Source: Pseudomonas gessardii (lineage in GTDB: Bacteria > Pseudomonadota > Gammaproteobacteria > Pseudomonadales > Pseudomonadaceae). Taken from it: a stretch of DNA of 64,000 bases. This document shows, one piece after another, positions 1 through 10,064 of the stretch; the stretch's first letter is position 1; each line of letters opens with the position of its first letter. Location of the stretch: positions 124,001-188,000 of the forward strand of contig NZ_MNPU01000001.1 of the NCBI RefSeq assembly GCF_001983165.1. The letters are read 5' to 3'. A program made the position numbers and the translations under genes. The notes under the pieces were generated by a model. It made no database searches. It was given only the letters and a program-made list of their open reading frames with translations, and was not told the origin of the DNA.

Positions 1-407
1 TGCCCGAGGGCGCGCTGATTCTGCCGCTGGCGCTGTGGCTGAGCCGGCGCATTGCACCAGACCCACCGCAGGACGCGGTGTGGCTCGGCCCGGATGATGA
101 CGTGGAACACCTGCGACCGTGGCTGGATGCATTGCCGCTGATTGCCCTGGATTTCCCCAGCTTTCGCGATGGCCGTGCCTACAGCCAGGCCTATCTGCTG
201 CGCACCCGCATGGGCTGGCAGGGGGAGTTGCGGGCGGTGGGGGATGTGCTGCGCGACCAACTGAGCCATATGCGCCAGTGTGGTTTCGATGGGTTTGCCG
301 TGCGCGAGGACCGCTCGGCCGCCGATGCGCTCAAGGGCCTGGCGGGCATGAGTGTGAGCTATGGCCGCTCGGTGATTGAGCCGCGGCCGTTGTTTCGCCG
401 GCGGTAG
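1..407 (+). CDS. DUF934 family protein, C-terminal part (5' end outside the window)
   Basis: The frame is open from the first bases of the window and ends in TAG, leaving about 134 residues. The visible part contains a WLGPDDD segment, the pair LIALDFPSF and DGRAYSQAYLL, and then GDVLRDQLSHMRQCGFD. Together these are the signature of the DUF934 family. DUF934 proteins are small and of unproven biochemistry. In pseudomonads they normally follow the sulfite reductase gene cysI and are presumed to take part in assimilatory sulfate reduction. The upstream neighbour is not visible here, so that context is an expectation only. The start codon lies outside the window. Confidence 0.85.
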   Translation, partial: PEGALILPLALWLSRRIAPDPPQDAVWLGPDDDVEHLRPWLDALPLIALDFPSFRDGRAYSQAYLLRTRMGWQGELRAVGDVLRDQLSHMRQCGFDGFAVREDRSAADALKGLAGMSVSYGRSVIEPRPLFRRR

Positions 408-427
408 CCCTCTGCCTGCCGCCGGCG
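396..427. terminator. Stem-loop between convergent genes
   Basis: CGCCGGCGGTAG at 396-407 pairs with the complementary arm at 416-427 (one T-G wobble) around an eight-base loop. It overlaps the DUF934 stop codon and lies between two convergent genes. There is no T tract on either side, so intrinsic termination is not assured. Confidence 0.45.
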
Positions 428-432
428 CGTTG

Positions 433-2751
433 TTATTTCAAGGCCGGGTCGGCGGGGTTGAGTTTTTTCCAGCTCTGCATCACCTGCTGCGCCTTCGGTT
501 CCTGGCCGTTCTCCAGGTAGTACTGGATCAGCGACAACCGTGCATTGCGGTTATAGGGCTGGCGTTGCAGCAAGGCTTCCAGTTGCTGGCAGGCCTTGTC
601 GACCTGGCCACCGTCATGCAACGCCACCGCCAGCACAAAACTGTACTGCCCGTTGTCCGGTTCCAGGCGGGCGGCCTCGCGCAGGTGCGTCAGCGCTGAC
701 GGGGTGTTGCCCTGGCGAATCAGCATCAATCCCTGGGTATGTTGCAGCAGCGCCGCCTCAGGGTGTTGCTTGAGGCGGTCGGCCAACAGGCGGCCGGCTT
801 CTTCGCGCCGGCCGTTGGCTTCCAGCCACTGGGCGAGGGTCACCAGCGCCGGGTAGAAGTCCGGGTCGCGCAGCAGTGCCGTGCGCAGTTGGGCTTCGAC
901 CTGAGCGGCGCGACCGCTGGCCTGGTACAGCATGGCCAGGTTGAGGTTGGCTTCGGCGCGTTCCTGCAGGCTGAGTTGCACGTTTTCGTATTCACCGATG
1001 GCCTGCTCCCAGGCCGGGCCCAGGCCTTGGGCCGCGACGCTGAGCAGATCCCGCGCGGCAAGGATGCGCACCGCACGCACCGGGTCCTTGAGCAAGGGGC
1101 CATACAGCGCCACACGTTCGGCGGGTGGCAGGAAGGCGCTGACCGCCCGTAGCGCACTTTCGCGCACCTGCGGGGCAGGGTGGCCCAGGTCCTTGGTTGC
1201 CAGCTTCAACGCCTGTTCGCTGGGGTAGTTGGGCAGCTCGACCAGCAGCGTGGCGCGTTGGATGGCCGGCAGGTTATTGCGTGCCAACTGCTCATACAGC
1301 GCCTGCGCCGCCCCCGGCTGGCCACCGCGAATCAGTGCCAGGCTTTCGTCGTAGCGGGGGGCCTGGAGCGCCTGGCTGTGGTCCCACAGTTTGAATTGCG
1401 CGGTGATCTTGTCGCCGGCCTTGCCTTGGTGGCAGGTCAGGCAGGCGTCCGGGGTGCCGAGCCTGGCGGCGCGCTCGGGGTTGGGAATGCTGAAGCTGTG
1501 GTCATGGCGAAAGTCATTGCCCATGTAAAACTTGCCGGGCATATGGCAATCGACGCAAAACGACCCGGGTTGCCCGGCGACATGGCGCGTGTGTTCTGGC
1601 GCCTCGTAGTTCTTGGCCTGCAGGCCCCGGCCATCGACCGTGGCCACAGCGGTCTTGCCCGCCGTGTTGTGGCATTGCAGGCAGACGCCATTGCCGGGGG
1701 CCTTCAACTGGTTGCTATGGGGGTTGTGGCAGTCGGTGCAGCGCACGCCCTTGTCGGCCATCTTGCTCTGGGCGAAGGCGCCGTGTTCAAACACCTCATC
1801 CTTGATCTTGCCGTCCAGGGTATACAGCTCGCGGGTCAGGACACTGGGCAGGTAGTCGTCCATCAGGCGCTTGCCCACGCGATAGCCATCGCCCAACGGT
1901 GCCCGGCGCGCATGGCAGCGGGCGCAGGTTTCGAGTTCGACGGTGGCGTCCTTGTCCTTCAAGTCCACGGCAAAGCCGGCATGCAGCAGGTCGCCCTTTT
2001 TCGCCGCCCATTGCACATGGTTCGACGCCGGGCCATGACAGGCCTGGCAGCCGACGCCGAGGCTGTTCCACTGGCTGTCGAAGCGGTTGTTGACGGCATC
2101 GAAATTGCGCTGGTAGCCGGTGGTGTGGCACTCCACGCACATGAAGTTGGCGTTCTGGTTGGGTTGGCTCCAGTGCAGTGGGTTCTTGAAGTTCACGCCT
2201 TGGCCGGGGTAGAGGTGAAACCAGCGGTTTTTTTCGGTATCCCAGGCCACGCCCAGGGCCTGCAAGCGCCCGTCGCCGACCTCGATCAAGTACTGCTGCA
2301 AGGGCGTGATGCCGAAGGTGTAGGCGACCTTGAAGTCTCCAGGCTTGCCATCGGCACCCGGGGTATTGACCCAGAACTCATTGCCCCGGCGAAAAAAGCG
2401 GGTGGTTTCGCCTTCGCCTTTGAACGACGCATTGTTGAAGTCGGCCGGCACGGTTTCAGGCGTCGCCTGCTGCATGGCCAACTGATGATGAGAACCTTGC
2501 CAGTCCTGGGCCTGGGGCTGATGGCAGGCCTGGCATTGTTGCTCGTCCACGAGCTGCGCTGGCGGTATCGCCACCGGCTTGGCCACCGTGGCCACCGGCG
2601 TGGGGGCCAATAGCTGCGGGGTGGGCGTACTGGCCTGGAGAAACAGCCAGATCCCGAGCATGGCCAGCAGCAAAACGGCAATCAGCAAGGGGTATAGATA
2701 ACGATTGGGTGAGTCACGGTGGGCTGCGTTTTTGTTGTTAGGCTTGGGCAT
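433..2751 (-). CDS. Membrane-anchored eight-haem cytochrome c with HEAT/TPR C-terminal half
   Basis: About 772 residues. A short basic N-terminus and one membrane segment (about residues 18-40) anchor the protein in the inner membrane with the rest in the periplasm. Eight CxxCH haem-binding motifs follow, at about residues 73, 205, 235, 276, 338, 357, 399 and 437. This is the pattern of multihaem electron-transfer cytochromes. The last 300 residues carry no haem motif and form HEAT-like then TPR repeats, which suggests a docking surface for a partner. An upstream ATG at 2775 would add eight residues. I prefer 2751 because GGAAG stands just before it and nothing similar precedes 2775. The C-terminal half is clearly related to the separate gene at 28965-30023. 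The electron donor and acceptor are unknown. Confidence 0.85.
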   Translation of the reverse strand: MPKPNNKNAAHRDSPNRYLYPLLIAVLLLAMLGIWLFLQASTPTPQLLAPTPVATVAKPVAIPPAQLVDEQQCQACHQPQAQDWQGSHHQLAMQQATPETVPADFNNASFKGEGETTRFFRRGNEFWVNTPGADGKPGDFKVAYTFGITPLQQYLIEVGDGRLQALGVAWDTEKNRWFHLYPGQGVNFKNPLHWSQPNQNANFMCVECHTTGYQRNFDAVNNRFDSQWNSLGVGCQACHGPASNHVQWAAKKGDLLHAGFAVDLKDKDATVELETCARCHARRAPLGDGYRVGKRLMDDYLPSVLTRELYTLDGKIKDEVFEHGAFAQSKMADKGVRCTDCHNPHSNQLKAPGNGVCLQCHNTAGKTAVATVDGRGLQAKNYEAPEHTRHVAGQPGSFCVDCHMPGKFYMGNDFRHDHSFSIPNPERAARLGTPDACLTCHQGKAGDKITAQFKLWDHSQALQAPRYDESLALIRGGQPGAAQALYEQLARNNLPAIQRATLLVELPNYPSEQALKLATKDLGHPAPQVRESALRAVSAFLPPAERVALYGPLLKDPVRAVRILAARDLLSVAAQGLGPAWEQAIGEYENVQLSLQERAEANLNLAMLYQASGRAAQVEAQLRTALLRDPDFYPALVTLAQWLEANGRREEAGRLLADRLKQHPEAALLQHTQGLMLIRQGNTPSALTHLREAARLEPDNGQYSFVLAVALHDGGQVDKACQQLEALLQRQPYNRNARLSLIQYYLENGQEPKAQQVMQSWKKLNPADPALK

Positions 2752-2943
2752 GCGGCTTCCGATGTCCTGGGGCATTGACGCACTAAGGCGTGCTTAAGCT
2801 AGGTGCAGCTTTGACGCCGGCACGGTATATGTCAATCGAGGTACAAAAAAAGCACACGAGTAGTGTGCCAATAGGCTATTTTTCACGAGTTGGCTATACC
2901 TGTTAATTCACGTCTTGATGATAAATACCAAGGAGTCGCACCA

Positions 2944-3615
2944 ATGAAGCTAGGGCTAATGATCAGCACGCTGTGTATTGCCTCACTCGGGGTGACTGGC
3001 TGTGCAAGTAAAGTCCCCCAGCCGGACGAGTATTCCGGGTTTCTTTCGGACTACAGTCACTTGAAGGAAGCCAAGTCGCCATCGGGCGCAGAGGTGATGC
3101 GCTGGGTCGATCCCAAGCTGAATCTGAACCGCTACACCTCGGTGTATATCGAACCGACCCAATTCTTCCCCAAGCCCCAGGCCACGGCGCAAATCCCCGA
3201 AGACACCTTGCGTAGCATCAACGAGTACTACAACCAGGCGCTCAAGCGTGAGCTGGTCAAGTCCCTGCCATTGGCCAACGCCCCGGGCCCGGGCGTGATT
3301 GTGGTCCGGGCGGCGATCACCGCAGTCAGCCGCAAGACCGAAAGCCTCAAACCCTATGAGTACATCCCGGTGGCCCTGGTGGCCGCCGCGGTGAGTACCG
3401 GCACCGGGATTCGCGACCAGGAAACCACCCTGGGCACCGAGGCGCAGTTTCTCGATGGCGACAATGGGCGGGTGATTGCCCAGGTTGTGCGCAAAGGCAC
3501 CGGCAAGCCCCTGGACAATGACAGCCAGGTGATGAAAGCCTCGGATGTGAAGGGTGTGATCGATGGCTGGGCGGCGGATTTGCATCAGTCCTACGCCAAG
3601 TTCAAGGCCAAATAA
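2944..3615 (+). CDS. DUF3313 family lipoprotein
   Basis: About 223 residues. The N-terminus is a lipoprotein signal ending in the lipobox LGVTGC, so the mature protein should start at a lipidated cysteine and sit in an envelope membrane. The body (WVDPKLNLNRYTSVYIEP, then an RELVKSLPL segment and a conserved C-terminal part) matches the DUF3313 family of small uncharacterised lipoproteins. AAGGAG at 2930-2935, eight bases before the ATG, fixes this start over an in-frame TTG at 2890. It is divergent from the cytochrome gene, and the 192-bp space between them must hold both promoters. No biochemical role is known for the family. Confidence 0.85.
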   Translation: MKLGLMISTLCIASLGVTGCASKVPQPDEYSGFLSDYSHLKEAKSPSGAEVMRWVDPKLNLNRYTSVYIEPTQFFPKPQATAQIPEDTLRSINEYYNQALKRELVKSLPLANAPGPGVIVVRAAITAVSRKTESLKPYEYIPVALVAAAVSTGTGIRDQETTLGTEAQFLDGDNGRVIAQVVRKGTGKPLDNDSQVMKASDVKGVIDGWAADLHQSYAKFKAK

Positions 3616-3634
3616 CGCGCGCAGGCTTGTTGTG

Positions 3635-3669
3635 GTTGTGGCGAGTGGGCAAACCCCGCTCGCCACAAC
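3635..3669. repeat. REP-like palindrome
   Basis: GTTGTGGCGAG at 3635-3645 is perfectly complementary to 3659-3669 across a 13-base loop. The GTGGCGAG...CTCGCCAC core is typical of Pseudomonas REP elements. It lies between convergent genes and could also terminate transcription. Confidence 0.7.
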
Positions 3670-3695
3670 AATAGGCTGATGGCATGCCGGTTTAG

Positions 3696-6185
3696 TCAAT
3701 CCCCGACAAACCACCGGTAATACGGATTGGCCCCATCCCGCTGCAACACCTGCCGGATATCCCGGCCCCAGGCTGCCCGATCACCGTCATAGGCGTGCAG
3801 GCTGGCGCGGTAGAACTGCATCAGGCGTTGCTGCTCGGCATCCAGGGTCCGCAAGAAGGCCGCATCGGCATTCAGCAACGGCGCCGGCACCCGTAAGTCG
3901 AGCAAGGCCGGCAACACCCGCTTGATCTCCTGGCTGCGCACCCACGGCGCATATTCGATGCGCGGCTGGTCATCGGTGACGGCCAGGGCCTGCCCGGCAA
4001 AACGTTGCAGCCCATTGCGATCGGTGACCCAGGTCGCCAACAGGGTCGGCGCCGAATCAATGCCGACCTCGGCCAGGGCGCTGCGTACCGGGGCTTGCTC
4101 AAAGCGCTGACGAATGCGCGCGGCGTCCAACTCGATCGGCTCCAGGGAACCGACTAACAGCATCTCGTGGAACTCGCTGGTCCACAGCGTGGCGTACGGG
4201 AACACATCGAGGAAGCTGCGCACCAGTGACTGCGAGTCTTCGATGTTCTGCGTCGGCAGCGGCAGCCACTGGGCCAGCAGACCGTGTTTTTCCAGGCGCC
4301 GCGCAGCCAGTTGGTAGAAGTCGCGCGAATACAGGTTGACCACGCCGGCGGCGGAGGGCGGTGGCGGTTCCAGGGTGATCAGGTCATAGGCCTGGGGGCT
4401 GCGCAGCAGTTCCTGGCGCCCGTCGCGCAAGCGCACCTGCACCCCGGGATCGCTGGCGGCGTTGTAGTTGCCCTTGAACAGCGGCGCCGCCTGCACCACG
4501 GCGGGCAGCAACTCGGCGACCACCCGGTGTTCCAGCCCCGGATAACGCAACAGCGCGCCGGCGGTAATGCCGGTGCCAAAGCCGATCACCAGCGCCGAAC
4601 GGGGCTCGGCGTTATGGATCAGCAACGGCAGCAGGGCCTGGATACGCATATAGCGCAGGGACGGCATGGCATCGCCGGTGTTGGACACGCCCTGGATATA
4701 CAGGCGCTGAAAGGCCCGCGCGCCCTGGCCCTGGGTGACCACCGCGACCGTCGCACCACGGCCTTCCTGGTAGAACGCCAGGCTGGCATTGCGTGCGCCG
4801 GGCAGCAGGTTGGCCAGGCGCTCGACCGGGGTCAGCAGGGCCACGACCAATGACAGTAGGCCGAGGGCCGCCACTGCCTGGCGCCGGCCTTTTTTTACCC
4901 CATGGCCACGGCGCACCGCGATGTAACCCACTACGCCGGCAATCACCGCCAGCAGACCCAGGGTGCGCACCAGGCCGAGCCAGGGGATCAGCACAAAGCC
5001 GCAGAGCATCACCCCGACAATCCCACCCAGGGTGTTGAACGCCACCACCGCGCCCACCTCCCGGCCTACCTGCGCGCCGCCCACACTCAGGCGCAGCGCC
5101 AGGGGAAACGCCGCGCCGAGCAACAGGGTGGGCACAAACACAATGCACAGGGCGACCATGGCAAAGCGTGCGCTCATGCCCGGCAATTGGCTGCCACCCA
5201 GGCTCAGTACCAGCGCTTCGGCCTGGGTTTGCAACAGCACCAGCCACCGGCCCAGCAGGGCGATTTCCAGCAGCGCCACCAGCCCGGCCCCGGCGATCAG
5301 CAGGCCGAAGACGCCCCAGGGATCGCGAAGGCGTGCGACCCGGCGCGCCATCAGTTGGCTGCCGATAAACAGCCCGGCCAGGTAAGTCGCCAGCACCACG
5401 GCAAAGGCATAGGTACGGGTACTCATGAACTGCACGATAGACTGCGACCAGACCACTTCGTAACCCAGGGCCACGCCACCGGCGATGGCGTACAGCACCA
5501 GCGCCAGGCGGGCCGGCCGGGTCTTGGACGGAACGCTGAGCGACGTTGCACGATGGCGCACGTACAACAAGGCGCCGACGGCGGCGAGCAGGTTGAGCAG
5601 GGCGGCCACCAGGGCACTGCCGCGCACGCCAAAGGTGGCGATCAGCACAAAGGCCGTGAGCAGGGTGCCGACGATGGCCCCGGCGGTGTTGGCCGCATAC
5701 AGCCGGCCACCGGCCTGGCCCAGGTCCTTGGCATCGACATTGAGGGCGCGCACCAGCACCGGCAGCGTGCCACCCATCAACAGCGCAGGCAGGCCCACCA
5801 GGGCGAAGGGCAGGACCCAGGCCAACAGGCCGATGCGTTGTTCCAGCCAGGCAAACGGGCTGGCGGCCATGCCCAGGGCCAGCGTGGCGCTGACCCCGAG
5901 CACGGCGACCAGTATTTCCAAGACCGCGTACAGCAGCAGTGGCCGGGCGAGCCGATCGGCCCAGCGACCAAACAGCCAGCTACCCAGGGCCAGCCCGGCG
6001 AAGAAGGCACTGATCCCGGTGGTGATGGCATAGACCTCGACCCCGACCACCAGTGACAGCTGCTTGATCCAGAGCACCTGGTACACCAGGGCGGCGCTGC
6101 CGGAGATAAACAGCAGCAGGGTGGGGATCAGTAGGGTAGAGGCCTGGAGTTGGGCCAGGGGTTGGCTGGCTGTGCGTGAAGACAT
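3696..6185 (-). CDS. Polytopic membrane protein fused to a spermidine-synthase-like domain
   Basis: 829 residues. Roughly the first 470 are strongly hydrophobic with many predicted membrane spans, in the manner of MFS carriers. The C-terminal 350 residues resemble the Rossmann fold of polyamine aminopropyltransferases, including the nucleotide-binding motif VIGFGTGITAGALL. Proteins of this architecture are usually annotated as fused MFS/spermidine synthase. The enzyme family's acidic D-x-x-D-P region is replaced here by TLEPPPP, so true aminopropyl transfer is doubtful and the substrate is unknown. No speD-like decarboxylase gene is nearby. AAGG lies nine bases before the ATG. A REPIN separates it from the sulfatase gene upstream. 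Confidence 0.75.
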   Translation of the reverse strand: MSSRTASQPLAQLQASTLLIPTLLLFISGSAALVYQVLWIKQLSLVVGVEVYAITTGISAFFAGLALGSWLFGRWADRLARPLLLYAVLEILVAVLGVSATLALGMAASPFAWLEQRIGLLAWVLPFALVGLPALLMGGTLPVLVRALNVDAKDLGQAGGRLYAANTAGAIVGTLLTAFVLIATFGVRGSALVAALLNLLAAVGALLYVRHRATSLSVPSKTRPARLALVLYAIAGGVALGYEVVWSQSIVQFMSTRTYAFAVVLATYLAGLFIGSQLMARRVARLRDPWGVFGLLIAGAGLVALLEIALLGRWLVLLQTQAEALVLSLGGSQLPGMSARFAMVALCIVFVPTLLLGAAFPLALRLSVGGAQVGREVGAVVAFNTLGGIVGVMLCGFVLIPWLGLVRTLGLLAVIAGVVGYIAVRRGHGVKKGRRQAVAALGLLSLVVALLTPVERLANLLPGARNASLAFYQEGRGATVAVVTQGQGARAFQRLYIQGVSNTGDAMPSLRYMRIQALLPLLIHNAEPRSALVIGFGTGITAGALLRYPGLEHRVVAELLPAVVQAAPLFKGNYNAASDPGVQVRLRDGRQELLRSPQAYDLITLEPPPPSAAGVVNLYSRDFYQLAARRLEKHGLLAQWLPLPTQNIEDSQSLVRSFLDVFPYATLWTSEFHEMLLVGSLEPIELDAARIRQRFEQAPVRSALAEVGIDSAPTLLATWVTDRNGLQRFAGQALAVTDDQPRIEYAPWVRSQEIKRVLPALLDLRVPAPLLNADAAFLRTLDAEQQRLMQFYRASLHAYDGDRAAWGRDIRQVLQRDGANPYYRWFVGD

Positions 6186-6258
6186 TGCAGATTGCCTTGT
6201 TCAAAGGGAACACACATTGCAGAACTGGCGAAGAGGCCAGGTGAAAACTGGGTTTGGT

Positions 6259-6345
6259 GTGGGGCGGGCTTGCCCGCGATAGCGGAGTGTCAGTCAATGT
6301 ATTAGGTGGCTGATCCACTGCCATCGCGGGCAAGCCCGCTCCCAC
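6259..6345. repeat. REPIN (paired inverted REP palindromes)
   Basis: A REP core with GGGCGGGCTTGCCCGCGAT at about 6259-6280 recurs inverted at 6323-6345 (ATCGCGGGCAAGCCCGCTCCC), separated by about 42 bases. Two head-to-head REPs form the REPIN unit known from the P. fluorescens group. The element lies between two co-directional genes and closely resembles the one at 44366-44454. Confidence 0.85.
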
Positions 6346-6348
6346 TTT

Positions 6349-7935
6349 TTATTGCGCCGGTGCCGCCTTCATTTTCTCGGCAATCTTCGCATCCACCGCC
6401 GCGCGAATCTGGTCGATGCTGAAGCTCGCCGGTTTCTGGCTGGGCGGGTAGTCGATGAAGGTTTCGAGGAAGGCCGCCGACTTGGTCACCGCGACGCCCG
6501 CCAGGTACACGTTCTTGGTGCTCCAGTCGTAATACTGGTCAGACACCACGTCCGCCCGCTCGTACGGGTCCATGCGCAAGTTGAGGATCTTCGGCACCCG
6601 CAGGCACACGAACGGCTCGCTCCAGACCCGGAACCCTCCCGGCTGGCGCTGTTCGCAGAACACCACTTTCCAGTTGTCGAAGCGCATCGACACCAGCACC
6701 CCGTCATCGTTGAAGTAGTAGAACTCGTTGCGTGCGCCCTTGGGTTGCTGGCCGGTCAGGTACGGCAGTTGGTTGAAACCGTCCAGGTGCACCTTGAAGT
6801 TGGCGCCGCCCGCCACCGGGGCCCAGCCTTTGAGCAGTTTGTCTTTGACTTGCGCATCACCGGCTGCCGCGAGCAGGGTCGGGAACCAGTCCATGCCCGA
6901 GACCATCTCGTTGGAGACCTCGCCGCCCTTGATCTTGCCCGGCCAGCGAATGATCGCCGGCACCCGGTAGGCGCCTTCCCAGTTGGAGTTCTTCTCGTTG
7001 CGAAACGGCGTGGTCGCCGCGTCCGGCCACGAGAACTGGTTCGGCCCGTTATCGGAGGTGTAGACCACGATGGTGTTGTCGGCGATTTTCAAGTCGTCGA
7101 GGGTCTGCAAGAGTTTGCCGACGTCACCGTCGTGCTCCAGCATGCCATCGGCGTACTCGTTGCCGGGCATGCCGCTCTGGCCCTTCATCGAGTCGCGTAC
7201 GTGGGTGAACACGTGCATGCGCGTGGTGTTCATCCAGACGAAGAACGGCTTGTCGGCCTCGGCCTGTTTCTTGATGAACGCCTGGGCGGCGGCAGTGGTT
7301 TCGTCGTCGATGGTTTCCATGCGCTTGGTGGTCAAGGCACCGGTGTCTTCGATCTTGCCGTCGGCAAAGCTGTGGATCACCCCGCGCGGGGTGTTGGCCT
7401 TGACGAAGGCGGCGTCGTCCTTGGGCCAGTACGGGCGTTCCGGTTCTTCTTCGGCATTGAGGTGGTACAGGTTGCCGAAGAACTCGTCAAAGCCATGGTT
7501 GGTGGGCAGGTACTCATCGCGGTCGCCCAGGTGGTTCTTACCAAATTGCCCGGTGGCGTAACCCAGGGACTTGAGCGCCTGGGCAATCGTGATGTCGCGC
7601 TTCTGCAAGCCCACCGCTGCACCGGGGATGCCGACCTTGGACAAGCCCGTGCGCAACGGCGTCTGGCCGGTGATAAAGGATGAGCGCCCGGCGGTGCAGC
7701 TGTTTTCCGCATAATAGTCGGTGAATATCATGCCTTCCTTGGCGATACGGTCGATGTTCGGCGTCTTGTAGCCCACCACGCCCATGGAATAGGCGCTGAT
7801 ATTGGTTTGCCCGATGTCATCGCCGAATATCACCAGGATATTTGGTTTTTCGGCGGCCAGGGCTGTTGCCCCGCCCCCCATCACTGAAACCGCCACCAGG
7901 GCCAGTTTCGGTAGCCACTTGCCTATGCGAGTCAT
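6349..7935 (-). CDS. Periplasmic arylsulfatase-family hydrolase
   Basis: 528 residues with a Sec signal peptide cleaved near the ALAA segment around residue 27. The mature N-terminus has the sulfatase metal site PNILVIFGDDIG. The active-site cysteine lies in S-C-T-A-G-R, about residue 81, which would be oxidised to formylglycine. GQFGKNHLGD and VYTSDNGPNQ add further conserved alkaline-phosphatase-fold residues, so it should hydrolyse sulfate esters in the periplasm. The motif has Ala where the aerobic maturase FGE prefers Pro (CxPxR), and no maturase gene is in the window. AGGAG stands eight bases before the ATG. It lies 75 bp after the HAD gene on the same strand and is probably the last gene of the MoxR/Bat block. 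The natural substrate is unknown. Confidence 0.9.
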   Translation of the reverse strand: MTRIGKWLPKLALVAVSVMGGGATALAAEKPNILVIFGDDIGQTNISAYSMGVVGYKTPNIDRIAKEGMIFTDYYAENSCTAGRSSFITGQTPLRTGLSKVGIPGAAVGLQKRDITIAQALKSLGYATGQFGKNHLGDRDEYLPTNHGFDEFFGNLYHLNAEEEPERPYWPKDDAAFVKANTPRGVIHSFADGKIEDTGALTTKRMETIDDETTAAAQAFIKKQAEADKPFFVWMNTTRMHVFTHVRDSMKGQSGMPGNEYADGMLEHDGDVGKLLQTLDDLKIADNTIVVYTSDNGPNQFSWPDAATTPFRNEKNSNWEGAYRVPAIIRWPGKIKGGEVSNEMVSGMDWFPTLLAAAGDAQVKDKLLKGWAPVAGGANFKVHLDGFNQLPYLTGQQPKGARNEFYYFNDDGVLVSMRFDNWKVVFCEQRQPGGFRVWSEPFVCLRVPKILNLRMDPYERADVVSDQYYDWSTKNVYLAGVAVTKSAAFLETFIDYPPSQKPASFSIDQIRAAVDAKIAEKMKAAPAQ

Positions 7936-8010
7936 AAGACCTGCTCCTATATCGGCTTGAGTCGCACTGCTGCGACCAACGTTTACTACAGTCCATCGCG
8001 ACGTCTTTGC

Positions 8011-9008
<998 letters not shown>

Positions 9009-9012
<4 letters not shown>

Positions 9013-10064
9013 GGGAAATCCTTTTCACGGCGAGGGTTGAGTGGTTGCAAGCGTAGTTGACGACAGACCCGGCGCACTGTGGCCCAGGCATGTCGCCACA
9101 GTGGCAGCAACCGTGGCCACCACTGGCGGCCCAGGTAGCCGGCCAAGACCAGCAGCACCAGCGTCGCGCTCCAGGCCAGGGCGTGCCGGGACAGTTGCCA
9201 GCGTGTGTGCTGGCCGAGGTCCTTGAGGTCCTGGGCGATGGAAAAGGTCGGGCGGTAGTCGCTGCTGGCCAGGGCCTCGACGCTAATGGCGGGCAGTTGC
9301 GCCACTTGCAGGCGCTGGTTGCGGCTGTCCCACCACTTCACGCGGATGGCCGGCAGTTGGTAATGGCCGCCCTGTTCGACCCGGTACACCCAGCGATCCA
9401 CGCGCTGGCCGCCAGTGACCGTGCCGCGCCCGTCGTCCAGGTTGCCGATGGCGGGCGTCTGCGGGTAAGCGCGCAAGCCTGCAATCGCCACCTGCAGCGG
9501 CGCCGGCAATGACAGCGCCGGGGTGTTGTCGGCCTGCAAGGTGAGGGTGCGGGTCAGGCTGTCGCCCACTTTCAACGGTGTGGCCGACGTGCTGAGGCTC
9601 TGGCTCAGGCGCAGCCCTTCGGCCACCAGCAACGGTTCACCGGGGGCAAAACCGGGTGGCCGCGTGGCCTTGAACGCCAGTGGCGTGCTATGGGCGGTCA
9701 GGGGCGCGCTGGCCTGGCCGGGCTGCGCGCGGATGGCCAGGGACGGCACGCTGAAATCCTGCGCCACGCTGGGGGTGATGCGGTAGCGATAGCGCATGCC
9801 ATAGAAGGTCTGGCCGTCGATCACCTGGGTCAGGTGCTCGGCCTCGCCCCCCGGCGCCTCGACCCGCGCCCCCGGCAGTTGCAGGGCGGGCAGGCTGACG
9901 GCGGCGGTGAACCAGGTGTTGGTCAGCACATCCACCTGCAACTGTGCCTGCTCGCCCACCCTCACCGCCGGGCCCGGCAGCAGTTGCACCAGTACCTTGA
10001 GTTGCGGCTCGCCGGCCATGAGCGGTGTGCAGAACAGCAGGCCGAGCAGGGCATGCTTATTCAT
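9009..10064 (-). CDS. BatD-like protein
   Basis: About 351 residues. It has an N-terminal signal sequence, a periplasmic beta-rich region with repeated immunoglobulin-like stretches, a membrane span near residues 290-312 and a basic cytoplasmic tail. This is the topology of BatD, found beside BatA/BatB in MoxR operons. ATG codons occur at 10070 and 10064. I chose 10064 because AGGGGG is six bases upstream of it, whereas it nearly abuts 10070. The gene overlaps the end of the upstream VWA/TPR gene. Bat proteins were named for Bacteroides aerotolerance, but the molecular role remains unsettled. A chaperone or envelope-stress function is the usual proposal. Confidence 0.8.
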
